DNA of 64,000 nt from an uncultured Veillonella sp. (GTDB lineage: Bacteria; Bacillota; Negativicutes; Veillonellales; Veillonellaceae): assembly GCF_937981445.1 (NCBI RefSeq), contig NZ_CALJON010000034.1:1-64000 (forward strand), given 5' to 3'. Each line of letters begins with the position of its first letter. Positions within the stretch are counted from its first letter, which is position 1. Positions 43,496-52,016 of this stretch are shown here, one piece after another. The position numbers and the translations under genes are program-made. Under the pieces are notes generated by a model. The model was not told the origin of the DNA, made no database searches, and was given only the letters and a program-made list of their open reading frames with translations.

Positions 43496-44053
43496 ATGAT
43501 TTCTAGTAATGATTTTCGTCCGGGCGTAACGATTGAGCTCGATGGCAACGTGTGGCAGGTTGTTGACTTCCAACACGTAAAACCAGGTAAAGGAGCTGCG
43601 TTTGTTCGTTGTAAATTAAAAAACTTGCAAACTGGTGCAGTTGTAGAACGTACATTCAATGCTGGTGAAAAAGTGCCTAAAGCTCATGTTGATCGTCGTC
43701 GTATGCAATACTTATACGAAGCTGACGGAGCTTATACATTCATGGACAATGAAACATATGATCAAGTTGAATTAAATCTTGAACAATTAGGCGATGCTAA
43801 AAACTTCCTTTTAGAAAACATGGAAGTAAGCATTATGTTCTTCCAAGGTATTGTAATTGGTATTGATTTACCAGTAGCTGTAGAGCTTCGCGTTGTTGAA
43901 ACTGACCCTGGTATTCGTGGCGATACTGCCACTGGTGGTAATAAACCAGCTAAATTAGAAACAGGTTACGTAGTTAAAGTACCTTTATTCATAGAAGTAG
44001 ATGATGTACTTCGCATTGATACTCGTACTGGTCAATACATCGAACGTGCGTAA
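43496..44053 (+). CDS. efp: Translation elongation factor P
   Basis: EF-P rescues ribosomes stalled on polyproline. The KOW domain tip HVKPGKGAAFVR carries Lys32, the residue that is modified in many bacteria; VERTFNAGEKVP and the C-terminal GDTATGGNKPA segment with VPLFIEVDD are typical. Length 185 is exact. Codon usage is strongly biased toward A/T-ending, as for a highly expressed gene. ACGGAGGGAT precedes the ATG. No epmA/epmB-type modification gene is adjacent, so the type of Lys32 modification is open. Confidence 0.97.
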   Translation: MISSNDFRPGVTIELDGNVWQVVDFQHVKPGKGAAFVRCKLKNLQTGAVVERTFNAGEKVPKAHVDRRRMQYLYEADGAYTFMDNETYDQVELNLEQLGDAKNFLLENMEVSIMFFQGIVIGIDLPVAVELRVVETDPGIRGDTATGGNKPAKLETGYVVKVPLFIEVDDVLRIDTRTGQYIERA

Positions 44054-44066
44054 TTAAATTTAAACC

Positions 44067-44113
44067 GGAAAGCATTTGTCTGTGACGCGCAATCGTTGTA
44101 GGCAAATGCTTTT
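44067..44113 (+). terminator. Terminator-like hairpin after efp
   Basis: AAGCATTTGTC pairs with GGCAAATGCTT around a loop of about 20 bases, followed by TTTT. It lies between efp and the first Asp23-family gene. Confidence 0.65.
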
Positions 44114-44140
44114 ATGCTTATGTGTGAAAGGCGGCGTACT

Positions 44141-44548
44141 ATGAGTGAACAAAACTCTTTTTTTGATGGGGTAACTAAATTTAATGACAATATATATACA
44201 ACTATTGCCTCCCTCAGAGCCTTAGAAGTAAGAGGTATTGAGTCCATGAGTACGACTGCTGGCGATGACATTGCTAATCTAGTGGGCATGAAAAATCAAT
44301 GGGAAGGTATTCGTATTAAACATAATGAAGATAAAAGTATATCCATTGATTTGTATGTGGTAGTTCGCTATGGTTATCGCATTCCTGATGTAGCACTGCG
44401 TGTGCAAGAACATGTAAAATCAGGCATTGTTGATTTTACTGGAACACCGGTAGATTCTGTTAATATTTATGTACAAGATATTGTCTTCGATGAAATGTTT
44501 GCACCCGCTGGTGGCATGCCAGTTGGTGATGATGGAGGACGACGGTAA
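44141..44548 (+). CDS. Asp23/Gls24-family envelope stress protein, first copy
   Basis: The 135-residue protein has the DUF322 pattern: IASLRALEVRGIESMST, then KHNEDKSISIDLYVVVRYGYRIPDVALRVQEHV split over strands and helices, ending NIYVQDIVFDE. Family members sit at the cytoplasmic face of the envelope and relate to cell-wall stress. A glycine-rich tail (GGMPVGDDGGRR) follows. The ATG at 44141 is chosen for its AAAGGCGG site; an upstream in-frame start adds nine residues without one. The stop overlaps the start of the second copy (ATG within TAATGA region). Confidence 0.85.
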   Translation: MSEQNSFFDGVTKFNDNIYTTIASLRALEVRGIESMSTTAGDDIANLVGMKNQWEGIRIKHNEDKSISIDLYVVVRYGYRIPDVALRVQEHVKSGIVDFTGTPVDSVNIYVQDIVFDEMFAPAGGMPVGDDGGRR

Positions 44549-44955
44549 TGAATCAGAATAAATCATTTTCAATGAATTCAGAACTAAAAGTGCAAGTGTC
44601 TGACGATGTTATTTTACAAATTGCCACGCAAATCATAGCCCAAGTGCCTGGCTATCATTCATTGAGCAGTAGTTTTTATCATGGCGTAGTGAATGGTATT
44701 GCTCGAAATTTTGGACAAAAAAATCTTCCTGGCATGAATGTTAAACATCGCAAGGAAGGCTTAGAAATTAATATTTATGTCAATGTATTATATGGTTATT
44801 CACTCGTCACTATGGCAGAGGAAATGCGTCAGCGCATTAAAGCGGAGTTGAAACGCATGCTTGATATACAAGATGTGAGAATTGACGTACATTTTGAACA
44901 TGTTATTGGACCTGATCAGGTCGCAGAGGAGACTAAGAATGAAACAGAATCGTAA
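44548..44955 (+). CDS. Asp23/Gls24-family envelope stress protein, second copy
   Basis: This is a second member of the same small family, with ILQIATQIIAQVPGYHSL, LEINIYVNVLYGYSLV and a C-terminal VRIDVHFEHVIGPD. Sequence identity to the first copy is modest. Length 135 is normal. GGAGGACGACGG precedes the ATG. The gene overlaps nusB by 17 bases. The order Asp23-nusB is common in Firmicutes. Confidence 0.82.
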   Translation: MNQNKSFSMNSELKVQVSDDVILQIATQIIAQVPGYHSLSSSFYHGVVNGIARNFGQKNLPGMNVKHRKEGLEINIYVNVLYGYSLVTMAEEMRQRIKAELKRMLDIQDVRIDVHFEHVIGPDQVAEETKNETES

Positions 44956-45457
44956 TCGCCGCTTAGCAAGAGTCTATGCGTTTCAAAATTTATATGCTGC
45001 TGAATTTCATAAGGGAGAAGAGAGCATCGAGATTCCTATGGATGAATTTCCAGCCCTTGATTTAGCGTTTGCTCAAGCCATCATCGAAGGTACTACAGAA
45101 CATAAATCTGCCATTGATGATATCTTACAAAGTCATTCACCAAAACGTAAAATTGCCCATTTAGGTGCTGTGGAGCGGAATGTACTTCGCATGGCTACAT
45201 GGGAATTGATTTTTGCTGAAGAAAAGATTGATGGCCGTATTATTATTAATGAAGCCATTCAGCTGACTAAAGAATATGGTGCTGATAATAGCTATAAATT
45301 TGTTAATGCTGTACTTGATTCCATTAAACAGTCTGCGTTAAAAGCTGACACTGCTAAGGCTGAAGCAGTAAAAAGTGAAGTTGAAAAAACTGAAGCTTCA
45401 AAAAGTGAACTTACAAAGACTAATATGGCGGAAGTTAAAACCAATATTGAGGCGTAA
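44939..45457 (+). CDS. nusB: Transcription antitermination/termination factor NusB
   Basis: NusB with NusE/S10 binds boxA RNA and supports rRNA antitermination. The all-helical fold shows in RRLARVYAFQNLYAAEF, HSPKRKIAHLGAVERNVLRMATWEL and INEAIQLTKEYGADNSYKFVNAVLD. The true start is ATG at 44939 (GCAGAGGAGAC upstream), giving 172 residues; an upstream frame extension lies in the preceding gene. The last 35 residues are an added tail of 5-residue repeats of the KSEVE/KTEAS type, absent from normal NusB. Confidence 0.93.
   Translation: MKQNRNRRLARVYAFQNLYAAEFHKGEESIEIPMDEFPALDLAFAQAIIEGTTEHKSAIDDILQSHSPKRKIAHLGAVERNVLRMATWELIFAEEKIDGRIIINEAIQLTKEYGADNSYKFVNAVLDSIKQSALKADTAKAEAVKSEVEKTEASKSELTKTNMAEVKTNIEA
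45356..45430 (+). repeat. 15-base repeats in the nusB tail
   Basis: Five 15-base units encode KAEAV, KSEVE, KTEAS, KSELT and KTNMA. They form a charged C-terminal extension of NusB. Confidence 0.8.
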
Positions 45458-45460
45458 GTA

Positions 45461-46459
45461 ATGAAATCAGCATTTTTAGGCATTGATACAAGTTGCTATA
45501 CTACGTCCTGTGCTTTAGTAGACGAAGCAGGGCAATTATTGGGCGAGCATAGAAAACTGCTCGTCGTTAAGCCAGGTCGCCGTGGCTTGCAACAATCGGA
45601 GATGGTGTTTCAACATACGAGAGCCCTTCCTGATTTAATTAAGGAATTGCCCCAGGATTATGAGCTTAAGGGGATTGGCGTCAGTGCTTTTCCGCGGCGT
45701 GAAGAAAATTCCTATATGCCGGCTTTTCTAGTTGGTCATGGAGCAGCACGCAATTTAGGGCATATGATGAAATTGCCAGTGTATGAATTTTCCCATCAAG
45801 AAAATCATATTTTAGCAGCCTTTCGTGAAATGGGGCAGGTACTGCAAGAGCCCTTTTACAGTTTACATGTGTCTGGTGGCACTACGGAATTACTGTATTG
45901 CACACCTCAAAAGACAGGTTTTTTCAGGGCAGAATTAATTAGTGGCGCCATTGATTTACATGGGGGGCAATTTGTAGATCGCATCGGTGTAGCCTTGGGA
46001 CTTCCATTTCCAGCAGGACCTTATTTAGAGCAATTAGTACGAGCTGCTTATCCAAAGGCCATGTCTTGGGAATCGGCTAAACGGGAAGCTATGCGTGAAG
46101 GTGCCTATCGTCCCTTACCAGTAGCGGTAAAAGCAGGACAAATGAGCTTTGGTGGTCCTTGCAGTGAAGCACAGCGCCGCTGGGATCGTGGTGAGTACTC
46201 ACCGAGTACTATGGGTTTAGCTGTATTTCAGTGTATTTGCCAATCCATACGCAAGTTTTTGGCTTATTATCAACAGCAAAGGCCAGCTGCTCACCTTATC
46301 GCTGTAGGAGGCGTTATGTCGAACTTTTATTTGCGTCAAGCCTTGCTCGATTATGGCTACCATGAAGGCGTAACATTACATTTTGCGAGCCCTAAATACA
46401 GTTCTGATAATGCCACTGGTGTGGCCTATGGTGCCAGTTTATTGCATGCCATGACTTAG
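45461..46459 (+). CDS. TsaD/Kae1-like protein (paralogue of the t6A enzyme)
   Basis: The ASKHA fold of TsaD is visible: GIDTSCYTTSCALVD at the N-terminus, the metal-binding pair in FSHQENHILA (HxxxH), VSGGTTELLY, and SSDNATGVAYGASL carrying the last ligand Asp. The sequence differs from true TsaD (no NPxxP-like or GGGVAANxxLR block in standard form, here VGGVMSNFYLRQAL). It resembles the Kae1-like paralogue commonly placed between nusB and xseA in clostridia and Negativicutes. Its exact function is unknown. Length 332 is normal. It begins only 4 bases after nusB. Confidence 0.85.
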   Translation: MKSAFLGIDTSCYTTSCALVDEAGQLLGEHRKLLVVKPGRRGLQQSEMVFQHTRALPDLIKELPQDYELKGIGVSAFPRREENSYMPAFLVGHGAARNLGHMMKLPVYEFSHQENHILAAFREMGQVLQEPFYSLHVSGGTTELLYCTPQKTGFFRAELISGAIDLHGGQFVDRIGVALGLPFPAGPYLEQLVRAAYPKAMSWESAKREAMREGAYRPLPVAVKAGQMSFGGPCSEAQRRWDRGEYSPSTMGLAVFQCICQSIRKFLAYYQQQRPAAHLIAVGGVMSNFYLRQALLDYGYHEGVTLHFASPKYSSDNATGVAYGASLLHAMT

Positions 46460-46513
46460 AATAATATATTATAATGACAATTTATTTTATATAGCCTTCG
46501 TGGGGCAACAAGT

Positions 46514-46538
46514 AATACCTGCTTATTGGGCAGGTATT
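46514..46538 (+). other. Small hairpin upstream of xseA
   Basis: AATACCTGC and GCAGGTATT form a perfect 9-bp stem with a 7-base loop about 40 bases before xseA. No proper T-run follows, so it may be a weak terminator or a leader structure. Confidence 0.35.
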
Positions 46539-46574
46539 GTTTCATATTATCTTCTTTTTGATCGAGGTGTTTGA

Positions 46575-47771
46575 ATGGACGTATTTTCTGTTACTCGCCT
46601 ATGTGGGCTGGTAAAGCGTACATTAGAGCGAGAGTATTTATTAAAGAACTGCTATGTAGGTGGCACCATATCGAATTTGAAACGTCATAGTACAGGGCAT
46701 TATTATTTCTCTATTAAAGATGATGATGCCTCCATTGATGTGGCTTTATGGTCTAGTACAGCGCAAAAAAAAGGACTCGTAGGGGCTTTAGAAAATGGTC
46801 TATTTGTGACCATGCGTGCGTCTATTAATTTCTATGAAAAAACAGGCAGATTGAGCCTTATTTGTAATGATTTAGAAATAGGGCAAAAAAGCCCCTATCA
46901 ATTAGCTTATGAAGCGTTAAAAAAAGAATTGACTGCCTTAGGGTATTTTGATGAAGGACATAAACAAGTACTACCAGAAATGCCCACTTGTATAGGTTTA
47001 GTTACGTCGGAGTCCGGTGCTGTATTACATGATATATTACATGTGGCGCAGCAGCGTAATCCATTTGTACAATTCAAATTATTTCCTGTTCCCGTGCAAG
47101 GTGAAAAAGCAGGCCCTATGATAGCAAAAGGTATTGCAAAAGCAGACGCTGATAAAGCAGTAGAGCTTATTATTGTAGGTCGTGGGGGCGGCTCCATGGA
47201 AGATTTGTGGTGCTTTAATGATCGCAGTGTAGTAGAGGCTGTTTATCACTGCAAAACTCCCATTGTATCAGCTGTAGGTCATGAAACTGATTATACACTT
47301 TGTGATTTTGCTGCTGATGTACGTGGTGCTACGCCTAGTCATGCAGCGGAGTTAACCGTATTTCCAGTGGTCAATTTACTCCGCCGTTTAGAAGAAAAGC
47401 AGGAGTATTTACATCATGTCATGGCCCGTACGTTAGAGGTAAAAAAGCAAGAATTGCAAGCTTTATTTAATCGCAAATTAGGTATACCAGCGTTAACCTT
47501 GATTCACAAAGAGCGCAGCAAAATCGATGAATTAAAACATAAATTAGAAAGCAATGAAAAATCTCAAATACAGCGGAAAGAAAATAAATTAGCTTTGTTA
47601 GCGAAACAATTAGATTTATTAAATCCCTTACATCTACTAGTAAAAGGATATAGTAAGGTTGAAGTAAAAGGACAAAGTGTGCGCTCCGTAAAAGAGGTAA
47701 GTAAAGGTGACACTTTGTGCATTACCCTACAAGATGGACAGGTAGAAGCCACTGTTGAAGATATACATTAG
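46575..47771 (+). CDS. xseA: Exodeoxyribonuclease VII large subunit
   Basis: ExoVII degrades single-stranded DNA from both ends. An N-terminal OB-fold (NCYVGGTISNLKRHSTGHYY, about 23-42) is followed by the catalytic domain with IGLVTSESGAVLHDI, VGRGGGSMEDLWCFND and SAVGHETDYTLCDFAADVRG. A coiled-coil region (about 270-350) and a short C-terminal segment follow. Length 398 is typical. ATCGAGGTG precedes the ATG. The small subunit gene starts 17 bases after the stop. Confidence 0.96.
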   Translation: MDVFSVTRLCGLVKRTLEREYLLKNCYVGGTISNLKRHSTGHYYFSIKDDDASIDVALWSSTAQKKGLVGALENGLFVTMRASINFYEKTGRLSLICNDLEIGQKSPYQLAYEALKKELTALGYFDEGHKQVLPEMPTCIGLVTSESGAVLHDILHVAQQRNPFVQFKLFPVPVQGEKAGPMIAKGIAKADADKAVELIIVGRGGGSMEDLWCFNDRSVVEAVYHCKTPIVSAVGHETDYTLCDFAADVRGATPSHAAELTVFPVVNLLRRLEEKQEYLHHVMARTLEVKKQELQALFNRKLGIPALTLIHKERSKIDELKHKLESNEKSQIQRKENKLALLAKQLDLLNPLHLLVKGYSKVEVKGQSVRSVKEVSKGDTLCITLQDGQVEATVEDIH

Positions 47772-47788
47772 GAAATGGAGAACATATC

Positions 47789-47995
47789 ATGGCAAATACA
47801 TTAAAGAATTACGAAAAGAAATACGCCGCACTAGAAGAAATTGTTAAAAATTTAGACGAGAATGAATTATCCATTAGCGATTTGTTAGGTCAATATAAAA
47901 AAGGCTTAACCTTAGTAAAAGAGTGTTCTGACATGTTACAAAGCGTTGAATCAGAAGTAAAACAAATTATTGATGAAGTGCGCATTGGTGAATAA
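47789..47995 (+). CDS. xseB: Exodeoxyribonuclease VII small subunit
   Basis: The 68-residue helical protein has the usual XseB pattern: YEKKYAALEEIVKNLDENEL, then LLGQYKKGLTLVKECSDML. Several copies bind the large subunit. GAAATGGAGAAC precedes the ATG. Immediate adjacency to xseA supports the call. Confidence 0.94.
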   Translation: MANTLKNYEKKYAALEEIVKNLDENELSISDLLGQYKKGLTLVKECSDMLQSVESEVKQIIDEVRIGE

Positions 47996-48149
47996 CAGTA
48001 TTCCTAGCTCACACTGGGGGCGCAAAATAGTAATTGCCTAATACATGGATGGCAGTAGTAATTAGCTAATATAGAAAATAATAATTGGCCAGTGAAATAT
48101 ACAAAGTTATGAATTTTGTATAAATTTTGTATATTATGAGTAAAATTTT
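47996..48149 (+). repeat. Gap after xseB with degenerate repeats
   Basis: Imperfect copies of AGTAATTGCCTAATA / AGTAATTAGCTAATA / ATAATTGGCC recur between 48028 and 48090. No ORF is visible. Confidence 0.4.
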
Positions 48150-48179
48150 TTGTATAAACTGAATAAGGTAGTGTATAAT
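48150..48179 (+). promoter_or_regulatory. Promoter of the ispA leader
   Basis: TTGTAT and a perfect TATAAT are 18 bases apart. The predicted start site, near 48186, coincides with the foot of the structured RNA that follows. Confidence 0.65.
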
Positions 48180-48188
48180 AATTATATT

Positions 48189-48300
48189 AGTGTAGTCTTC
48201 TCTCAGGTCCATAAACGAGCTTATGGTAAGAAAATTTTAAAATAATTTTAGACATGTTGGCGGGGGAAAATAATCTCGCCTGGGCCTGATAGATTATACA
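48189..48300 (+). ncRNA. Candidate structured RNA or leader upstream of ispA
   Basis: An outer helix pairs GTGTAGTCT (48190-48198) with AGATTATAC (48291-48299), including two G-U pairs. Inside it CAGGTCC (48204-48210) pairs with GGGCCTG (48282-48288). Within that lie hairpins CCATAA/TTATGG, AAAATT/AATTTT and GGCGGG/CTCGCC (48259-48280). Such nested pairing over 110 bases right after a promoter is unlikely to be chance. No T-run follows, so it is either a cis leader of ispA or a processed small RNA. I do not recognise the class. Confidence 0.5.
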
Positions 48301-48356
48301 ATTTAAATTTTGTGTTTATGTTTATATATGCGTATATTCGTGCATAGGAGTATATT

Positions 48357-49235
48357 ATGTTAAAGGCCTATTTAAAGGATGGTAAAGCTTGGACAGAACG
48401 TTTTTTAGCAACTGCTTTAACAAGTCCATGTGAAGAATACAATGGACTTTACGAGTCTATGAAGTACAGCCTAATGATGGGGGGCAAACGAATCCGTCCT
48501 ATATTAACAAAGGCTGTTATGGAATCGCTGGGCGTTGATCCTGAACCATATAAGGAAATTGTGTGTGCCATTGAGCTCATTCATACCTATTCCTTAATTC
48601 ATGATGATTTGCCAGCTATGGACAATGACGATTATCGTCGCGGTAATTTGACTAATCATAAAGTCTATGGCGATGGCATGGCTATTTTGGCCGGCGATGG
48701 TTTAAATACCTTTGCCTTTGAACTAATGGGACAAAATACAGTAGCTACAGCAGAACAAAAAAATGCAGCCATTGTAGCATTGGCTAAAGCCGCTGGTCCT
48801 AGTGGCATGGTTGGGGGACAGGCTTTTGACTTATCCTCTGAAGGTCATAATTTAAGCTTAAAAGAGCTTCAAGTGTTGCATAAAGGTAAGACTGGTGCCT
48901 TATTCTTAGGAGCTATTGAAATTGGTCTTATCCTAGCTAATGCAGCCCCTCATATTTGTGAGAAGTATAGAGCATATGGTGATCAATTAGGTCTTTTATT
49001 CCAAATTACTGACGATATATTAGATGTAACAGGTACTATTGAAGATTTAGGTAAAATGCCTGGTAGCGATGAAAAAATGCACAAAGCTACCTATGTGTCC
49101 ATCTTAGGTGAAGCAGAAGCGCGGAAAAAAGCCGAAGAAGTAGGTCAATTAGCGAAGGCTGCATTAAGCGATATTGATGGAGATATAAGCATTTTAACAG
49201 GTCTTGTTGATTACTTGTTGCACCGCACAAATTAA
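48357..49235 (+). CDS. ispA: Farnesyl/geranyl diphosphate synthase
   Basis: The enzyme condenses isopentenyl diphosphate with allylic diphosphates for quinone and undecaprenyl synthesis. The first Asp-rich motif is HDDLPAMDNDDYRRG (about 81-95) and the second DDILDVTG (about 222-229). GGKRIRPIL, GGQAFDLSSEG and LHKGKTGALF are standard. Length 292 is normal. AGGAGTATATT precedes the ATG. In many Firmicutes dxs follows ispA and precedes tlyA; here dxs is missing from that place and a small membrane phosphatase-like gene stands instead. Confidence 0.95.
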   Translation: MLKAYLKDGKAWTERFLATALTSPCEEYNGLYESMKYSLMMGGKRIRPILTKAVMESLGVDPEPYKEIVCAIELIHTYSLIHDDLPAMDNDDYRRGNLTNHKVYGDGMAILAGDGLNTFAFELMGQNTVATAEQKNAAIVALAKAAGPSGMVGGQAFDLSSEGHNLSLKELQVLHKGKTGALFLGAIEIGLILANAAPHICEKYRAYGDQLGLLFQITDDILDVTGTIEDLGKMPGSDEKMHKATYVSILGEAEARKKAEEVGQLAKAALSDIDGDISILTGLVDYLLHRTN

Positions 49236-49256
49236 TAATGAGGTGTCTGGATTAAT

Positions 49257-49724
49257 ATGAATTTTTTGAATGAAATTTTTAGTAATTATATAGCACAGGC
49301 TGCGTTGTGGGGGTGGTTTATAGCTCAGGCAATTAAGTTTGTTATTGTATTATTACAAGCAAAGCGTTTTCAATGGGAACGCTTAGTTGGATCAGGTGGA
49401 TTTCCAAGCTCTCATACGTCTTTAGTTATCGCTTTAACCACTGCATTAGGGTACAAGCATGGATTGGGCTCTGACTTATTTGTCATAGCTTTAGTATTTT
49501 CCCTTATTGTTATGTATGATGCGTCAGGCGTTCGCCGTGAAGCGGGGCGACAGGCGCAGATACTAAATCAATTACTAACACATTTTAAAAGCCGCGATAT
49601 TCCCGTGTATATGGAAAGTGGACGCATGCTTAAGGAACTCTTAGGACATACGCCATTTGAAGTATTTGGGGGCGCTATTTTAGGCTACATAGTGGCGTCT
49701 GTAATGTATTACAATTTTATTTAA
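49257..49724 (+). CDS. Divergent PAP2-family membrane protein (YuiD-like)
   Basis: This 155-residue membrane protein has the DUF212 pattern: SGGFPSSHTSLVIALTTALG and VMYDASGVRREAGRQAQILN, with hydrophobic helices around them. It is distantly related to phosphatidic-acid phosphatases but retains only part of the acid phosphatase motif. It lies 21 bases after ispA, so a lipid or isoprenoid phosphate substrate is plausible. Function is not established. Confidence 0.88.
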   Translation: MNFLNEIFSNYIAQAALWGWFIAQAIKFVIVLLQAKRFQWERLVGSGGFPSSHTSLVIALTTALGYKHGLGSDLFVIALVFSLIVMYDASGVRREAGRQAQILNQLLTHFKSRDIPVYMESGRMLKELLGHTPFEVFGGAILGYIVASVMYYNFI

Positions 49725-49739
49725 ATTAAAGGATTTTAT

Positions 49740-50543
49740 ATGAGTACTAAAGAACGATTAGATGTGTTGCTGGTAAATCGTGGACTCTTTGAAAGTCGTG
49801 AAAAGGCCAAGTTAGCCATTATGGCAGGGCAGATTTTCATGGGCACGGTTTGCGTAGACAAGGCCGGTACTAAAATCCCTGTAGATGCGGAGTTATCGGT
49901 AAAAGGGCAGCAACTTAAATATGTAAGCCGTGGCGGCTTAAAGCTTGAAAAGGCCATTGAGTTATACCATATAGATTTAACTGACGCTGTTATGATCGAT
50001 ATTGGTGCCTCAACAGGAGGCTTTACAGATTGTGCACTGCAAAATGGGGCTCAAAAAGTATTTGCCATCGATGTGGGCTATAATCAATTAGCTTGGTCCT
50101 TGCGGCAAGATGAACGAGTTATTAATATGGAAAAACAAAATATCCGCTCCGTGACACCTGAACAATTAGGTGAACTTGCTGATTTTATTTCCATTGATGT
50201 AGCTTTTATATCCTTAGATAAAGTACTGCCTGTGGCGGTAAATCTATTAAAAGATAGTGGTTCCTTAGTAGCTCTGATTAAACCGCAATTTGAAGCAGGG
50301 CGAGAAAAGGTTGGTAAAGGTGGTATCGTACGAGAGCCAGCCATTCATGAGGAAGTATTAGACCGTATATTGCACATGGCATTAGATTGTGGATTTTATC
50401 TACATGGTCTCACATTTTCCCCTATCAAAGGAACTGAGGGCAATATAGAATTTTTAGGTTATTTCAAGAAAGTTGATGAAGGGGCTATTGCAGTTACAGA
50501 CGACCTAATCCATGAAACTGTGAAAGCAGCCCATCAACTGTAG
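49740..50543 (+). CDS. tlyA: TlyA-family rRNA 2'-O-methyltransferase
   Basis: An S4 domain (RLDVLLVNRGLFESREKAKL, residues 6-25) is joined to a FtsJ-like methyltransferase domain. That domain has the SAM site IGASTGGFTDCALQNGA (about 87-103) and the KDKE-type residues in VKYVSRGG/KLEKA, SIDVAFISL and ALIKPQFEAG. TlyA modifies cytidine ribose in 16S and 23S rRNA; such proteins are also annotated as hemolysins. Length 267 is normal. It is followed by nadK, argR and recN in the classic order. Confidence 0.93.
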   Translation: MSTKERLDVLLVNRGLFESREKAKLAIMAGQIFMGTVCVDKAGTKIPVDAELSVKGQQLKYVSRGGLKLEKAIELYHIDLTDAVMIDIGASTGGFTDCALQNGAQKVFAIDVGYNQLAWSLRQDERVINMEKQNIRSVTPEQLGELADFISIDVAFISLDKVLPVAVNLLKDSGSLVALIKPQFEAGREKVGKGGIVREPAIHEEVLDRILHMALDCGFYLHGLTFSPIKGTEGNIEFLGYFKKVDEGAIAVTDDLIHETVKAAHQL

Positions 50544-50559
50544 GAGTGTAGGAGTTGCT

Positions 50560-51441
50560 ATGCGTATAGGTTTTATTCCTAATATGGGAAAAGAAAACAT
50601 AATCGAAGTATTGAAGAAGGCTCATGATTTATGCATTGCTAAAGGGCTTGAAGTGTGGTTGCCTGAAGATCTTGAAGAATTTGACCTTCCAAAGATTTTA
50701 GGTGTACCTAAGGAACGGGTGTTACCACGTCCTGAAATTTTCAAACATTTAGATATTGCCTTTAGCTTTGGTGGCGATGGCACTATAATTCACTTAGCAC
50801 GTCAAATTTATATGCATGATGTGCCTATTTGCGGGATTAATTTAGGTGAGCTAGGCTTTTTAAATCAGATTGAATTAGCGGAGATGGAAAAACGCATCAA
50901 TAAGATTGCTTGTGGTGATTATCGCGTAGAAAATCGCATTCATTTGGCAGCGGAAATTCGCCGTCCCGATGGGGTTGAAAAATTAACACCTATTATTAAT
51001 GAAGTGGTTGTATGTTGTGCAGAACCTGCTAAGATGGCGCGCATTAATCTGGCCATTAATGAAGGCTATACTCAGATGTATCCAGCGGATGGCTTGATTG
51101 TATCTTGCTCTACTGGTTCTACAGGGTATAATTTATCTGCCGGTGGTCCTATTATGGCACCTGATAATCACTCCATAATTGTTACCCCTATAGCACCTCA
51201 TTTATTACAAAGTGTATCCTTAGTACTCAAAGAAAGTGCACGCATCGATTTAACGATGCCTGAACGTCAAAAGGGGCTACATATTTGTATTGATGGTACT
51301 TTTGATTATGACTTTACTAATAAGGACACTTTGCATATTGAAGCAAGTTCCTTATACAGTCGCTATGTGCGGTTCTATGATCAGAAGTTCTTTGCAACTT
51401 TGTTTAAAAAATTATCGGCTAGAAGAGAAGAGTTACTATGA
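50560..51441 (+). CDS. nadK: NAD kinase
   Basis: NadK phosphorylates NAD to NADP. The GGDGTIIHLAR motif (about 72-82, first Asp catalytic), GINLGELGFLNQIE, NEVVVCC, and PADGLIVSCSTGSTGYNLSAGGP are all intact. Length 293 is typical. AGGAGTTGCT precedes the ATG. Its stop overlaps the start of the next methyltransferase gene by 4 bases. Confidence 0.96.
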   Translation: MRIGFIPNMGKENIIEVLKKAHDLCIAKGLEVWLPEDLEEFDLPKILGVPKERVLPRPEIFKHLDIAFSFGGDGTIIHLARQIYMHDVPICGINLGELGFLNQIELAEMEKRINKIACGDYRVENRIHLAAEIRRPDGVEKLTPIINEVVVCCAEPAKMARINLAINEGYTQMYPADGLIVSCSTGSTGYNLSAGGPIMAPDNHSIIVTPIAPHLLQSVSLVLKESARIDLTMPERQKGLHICIDGTFDYDFTNKDTLHIEASSLYSRYVRFYDQKFFATLFKKLSARREELL

Positions 51442-52013
51442 TTAATTTTAATCATGCAGTGAAACTACAGCATACCTTTTGGCAGGATTCTTTGGAGCAG
51501 GCGAAAGTTATAGTAGATGCGACCTTAGGCAATGGGCAAGATTTTCTATACTTAGCAGCTCATGCTTCGCCTGGTGCCGAATTATGGGGCATTGATATTC
51601 AGCCTTTAGCACTTGAAAAAAGCAAGGAGCTTTTAACCTCAAAATTAGAGCATAACCATGCAGCTTATCACTTTATTTTAGGCTCGCATGAACAGGTTAT
51701 AGAAGATACAGCATTTTCAGGGCGCATTGATTTGCTGGTCTTTAATCTTGGGTATTTGCCTGGTGGCAATCATGATTTGATGACACATAGCGATACTACG
51801 ATTAAAGCGCTCAAAGCAGGCCTTACAAAATTGAATCAAAGTGGTTTAATTACTATTGTTGCCTATCCAGGTACTGACATGGGTAAAGGGGAAAGCGAAA
51901 GGGTGTTAGAATTTATAAAGACTCTGCCGCAGCGCCAATATGATGTGTCTACTTGGGCGCCAGTCAATCAAGTAAATAATCCACCTATTTTATATATTAT
52001 TAAAGGACGGTGA
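51438..52013 (+). CDS. YtqB-type SAM methyltransferase (probable tRNA wobble-uridine methylase)
   Basis: The protein belongs to the small class I methyltransferases once called rRNA methylases (PF06962). VDATLGNGQDFLYLA is the SAM motif; GIDIQPLALEKSKELL, LLVFNLGYLPGGNHDLMT and AYPGTDMGKGESE are family marks. Its Bacillus relative YtqB has been assigned as MnmM, the methylase of 5-aminomethyl-2-thiouridine in tRNA; transfer of that role here is inference. Length 191 is normal. It overlaps nadK and precedes argR by 3 bases. Confidence 0.85.
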   Translation: MINFNHAVKLQHTFWQDSLEQAKVIVDATLGNGQDFLYLAAHASPGAELWGIDIQPLALEKSKELLTSKLEHNHAAYHFILGSHEQVIEDTAFSGRIDLLVFNLGYLPGGNHDLMTHSDTTIKALKAGLTKLNQSGLITIVAYPGTDMGKGESERVLEFIKTLPQRQYDVSTWAPVNQVNNPPILYIIKGR

Positions 52014-52016
52014 CAT

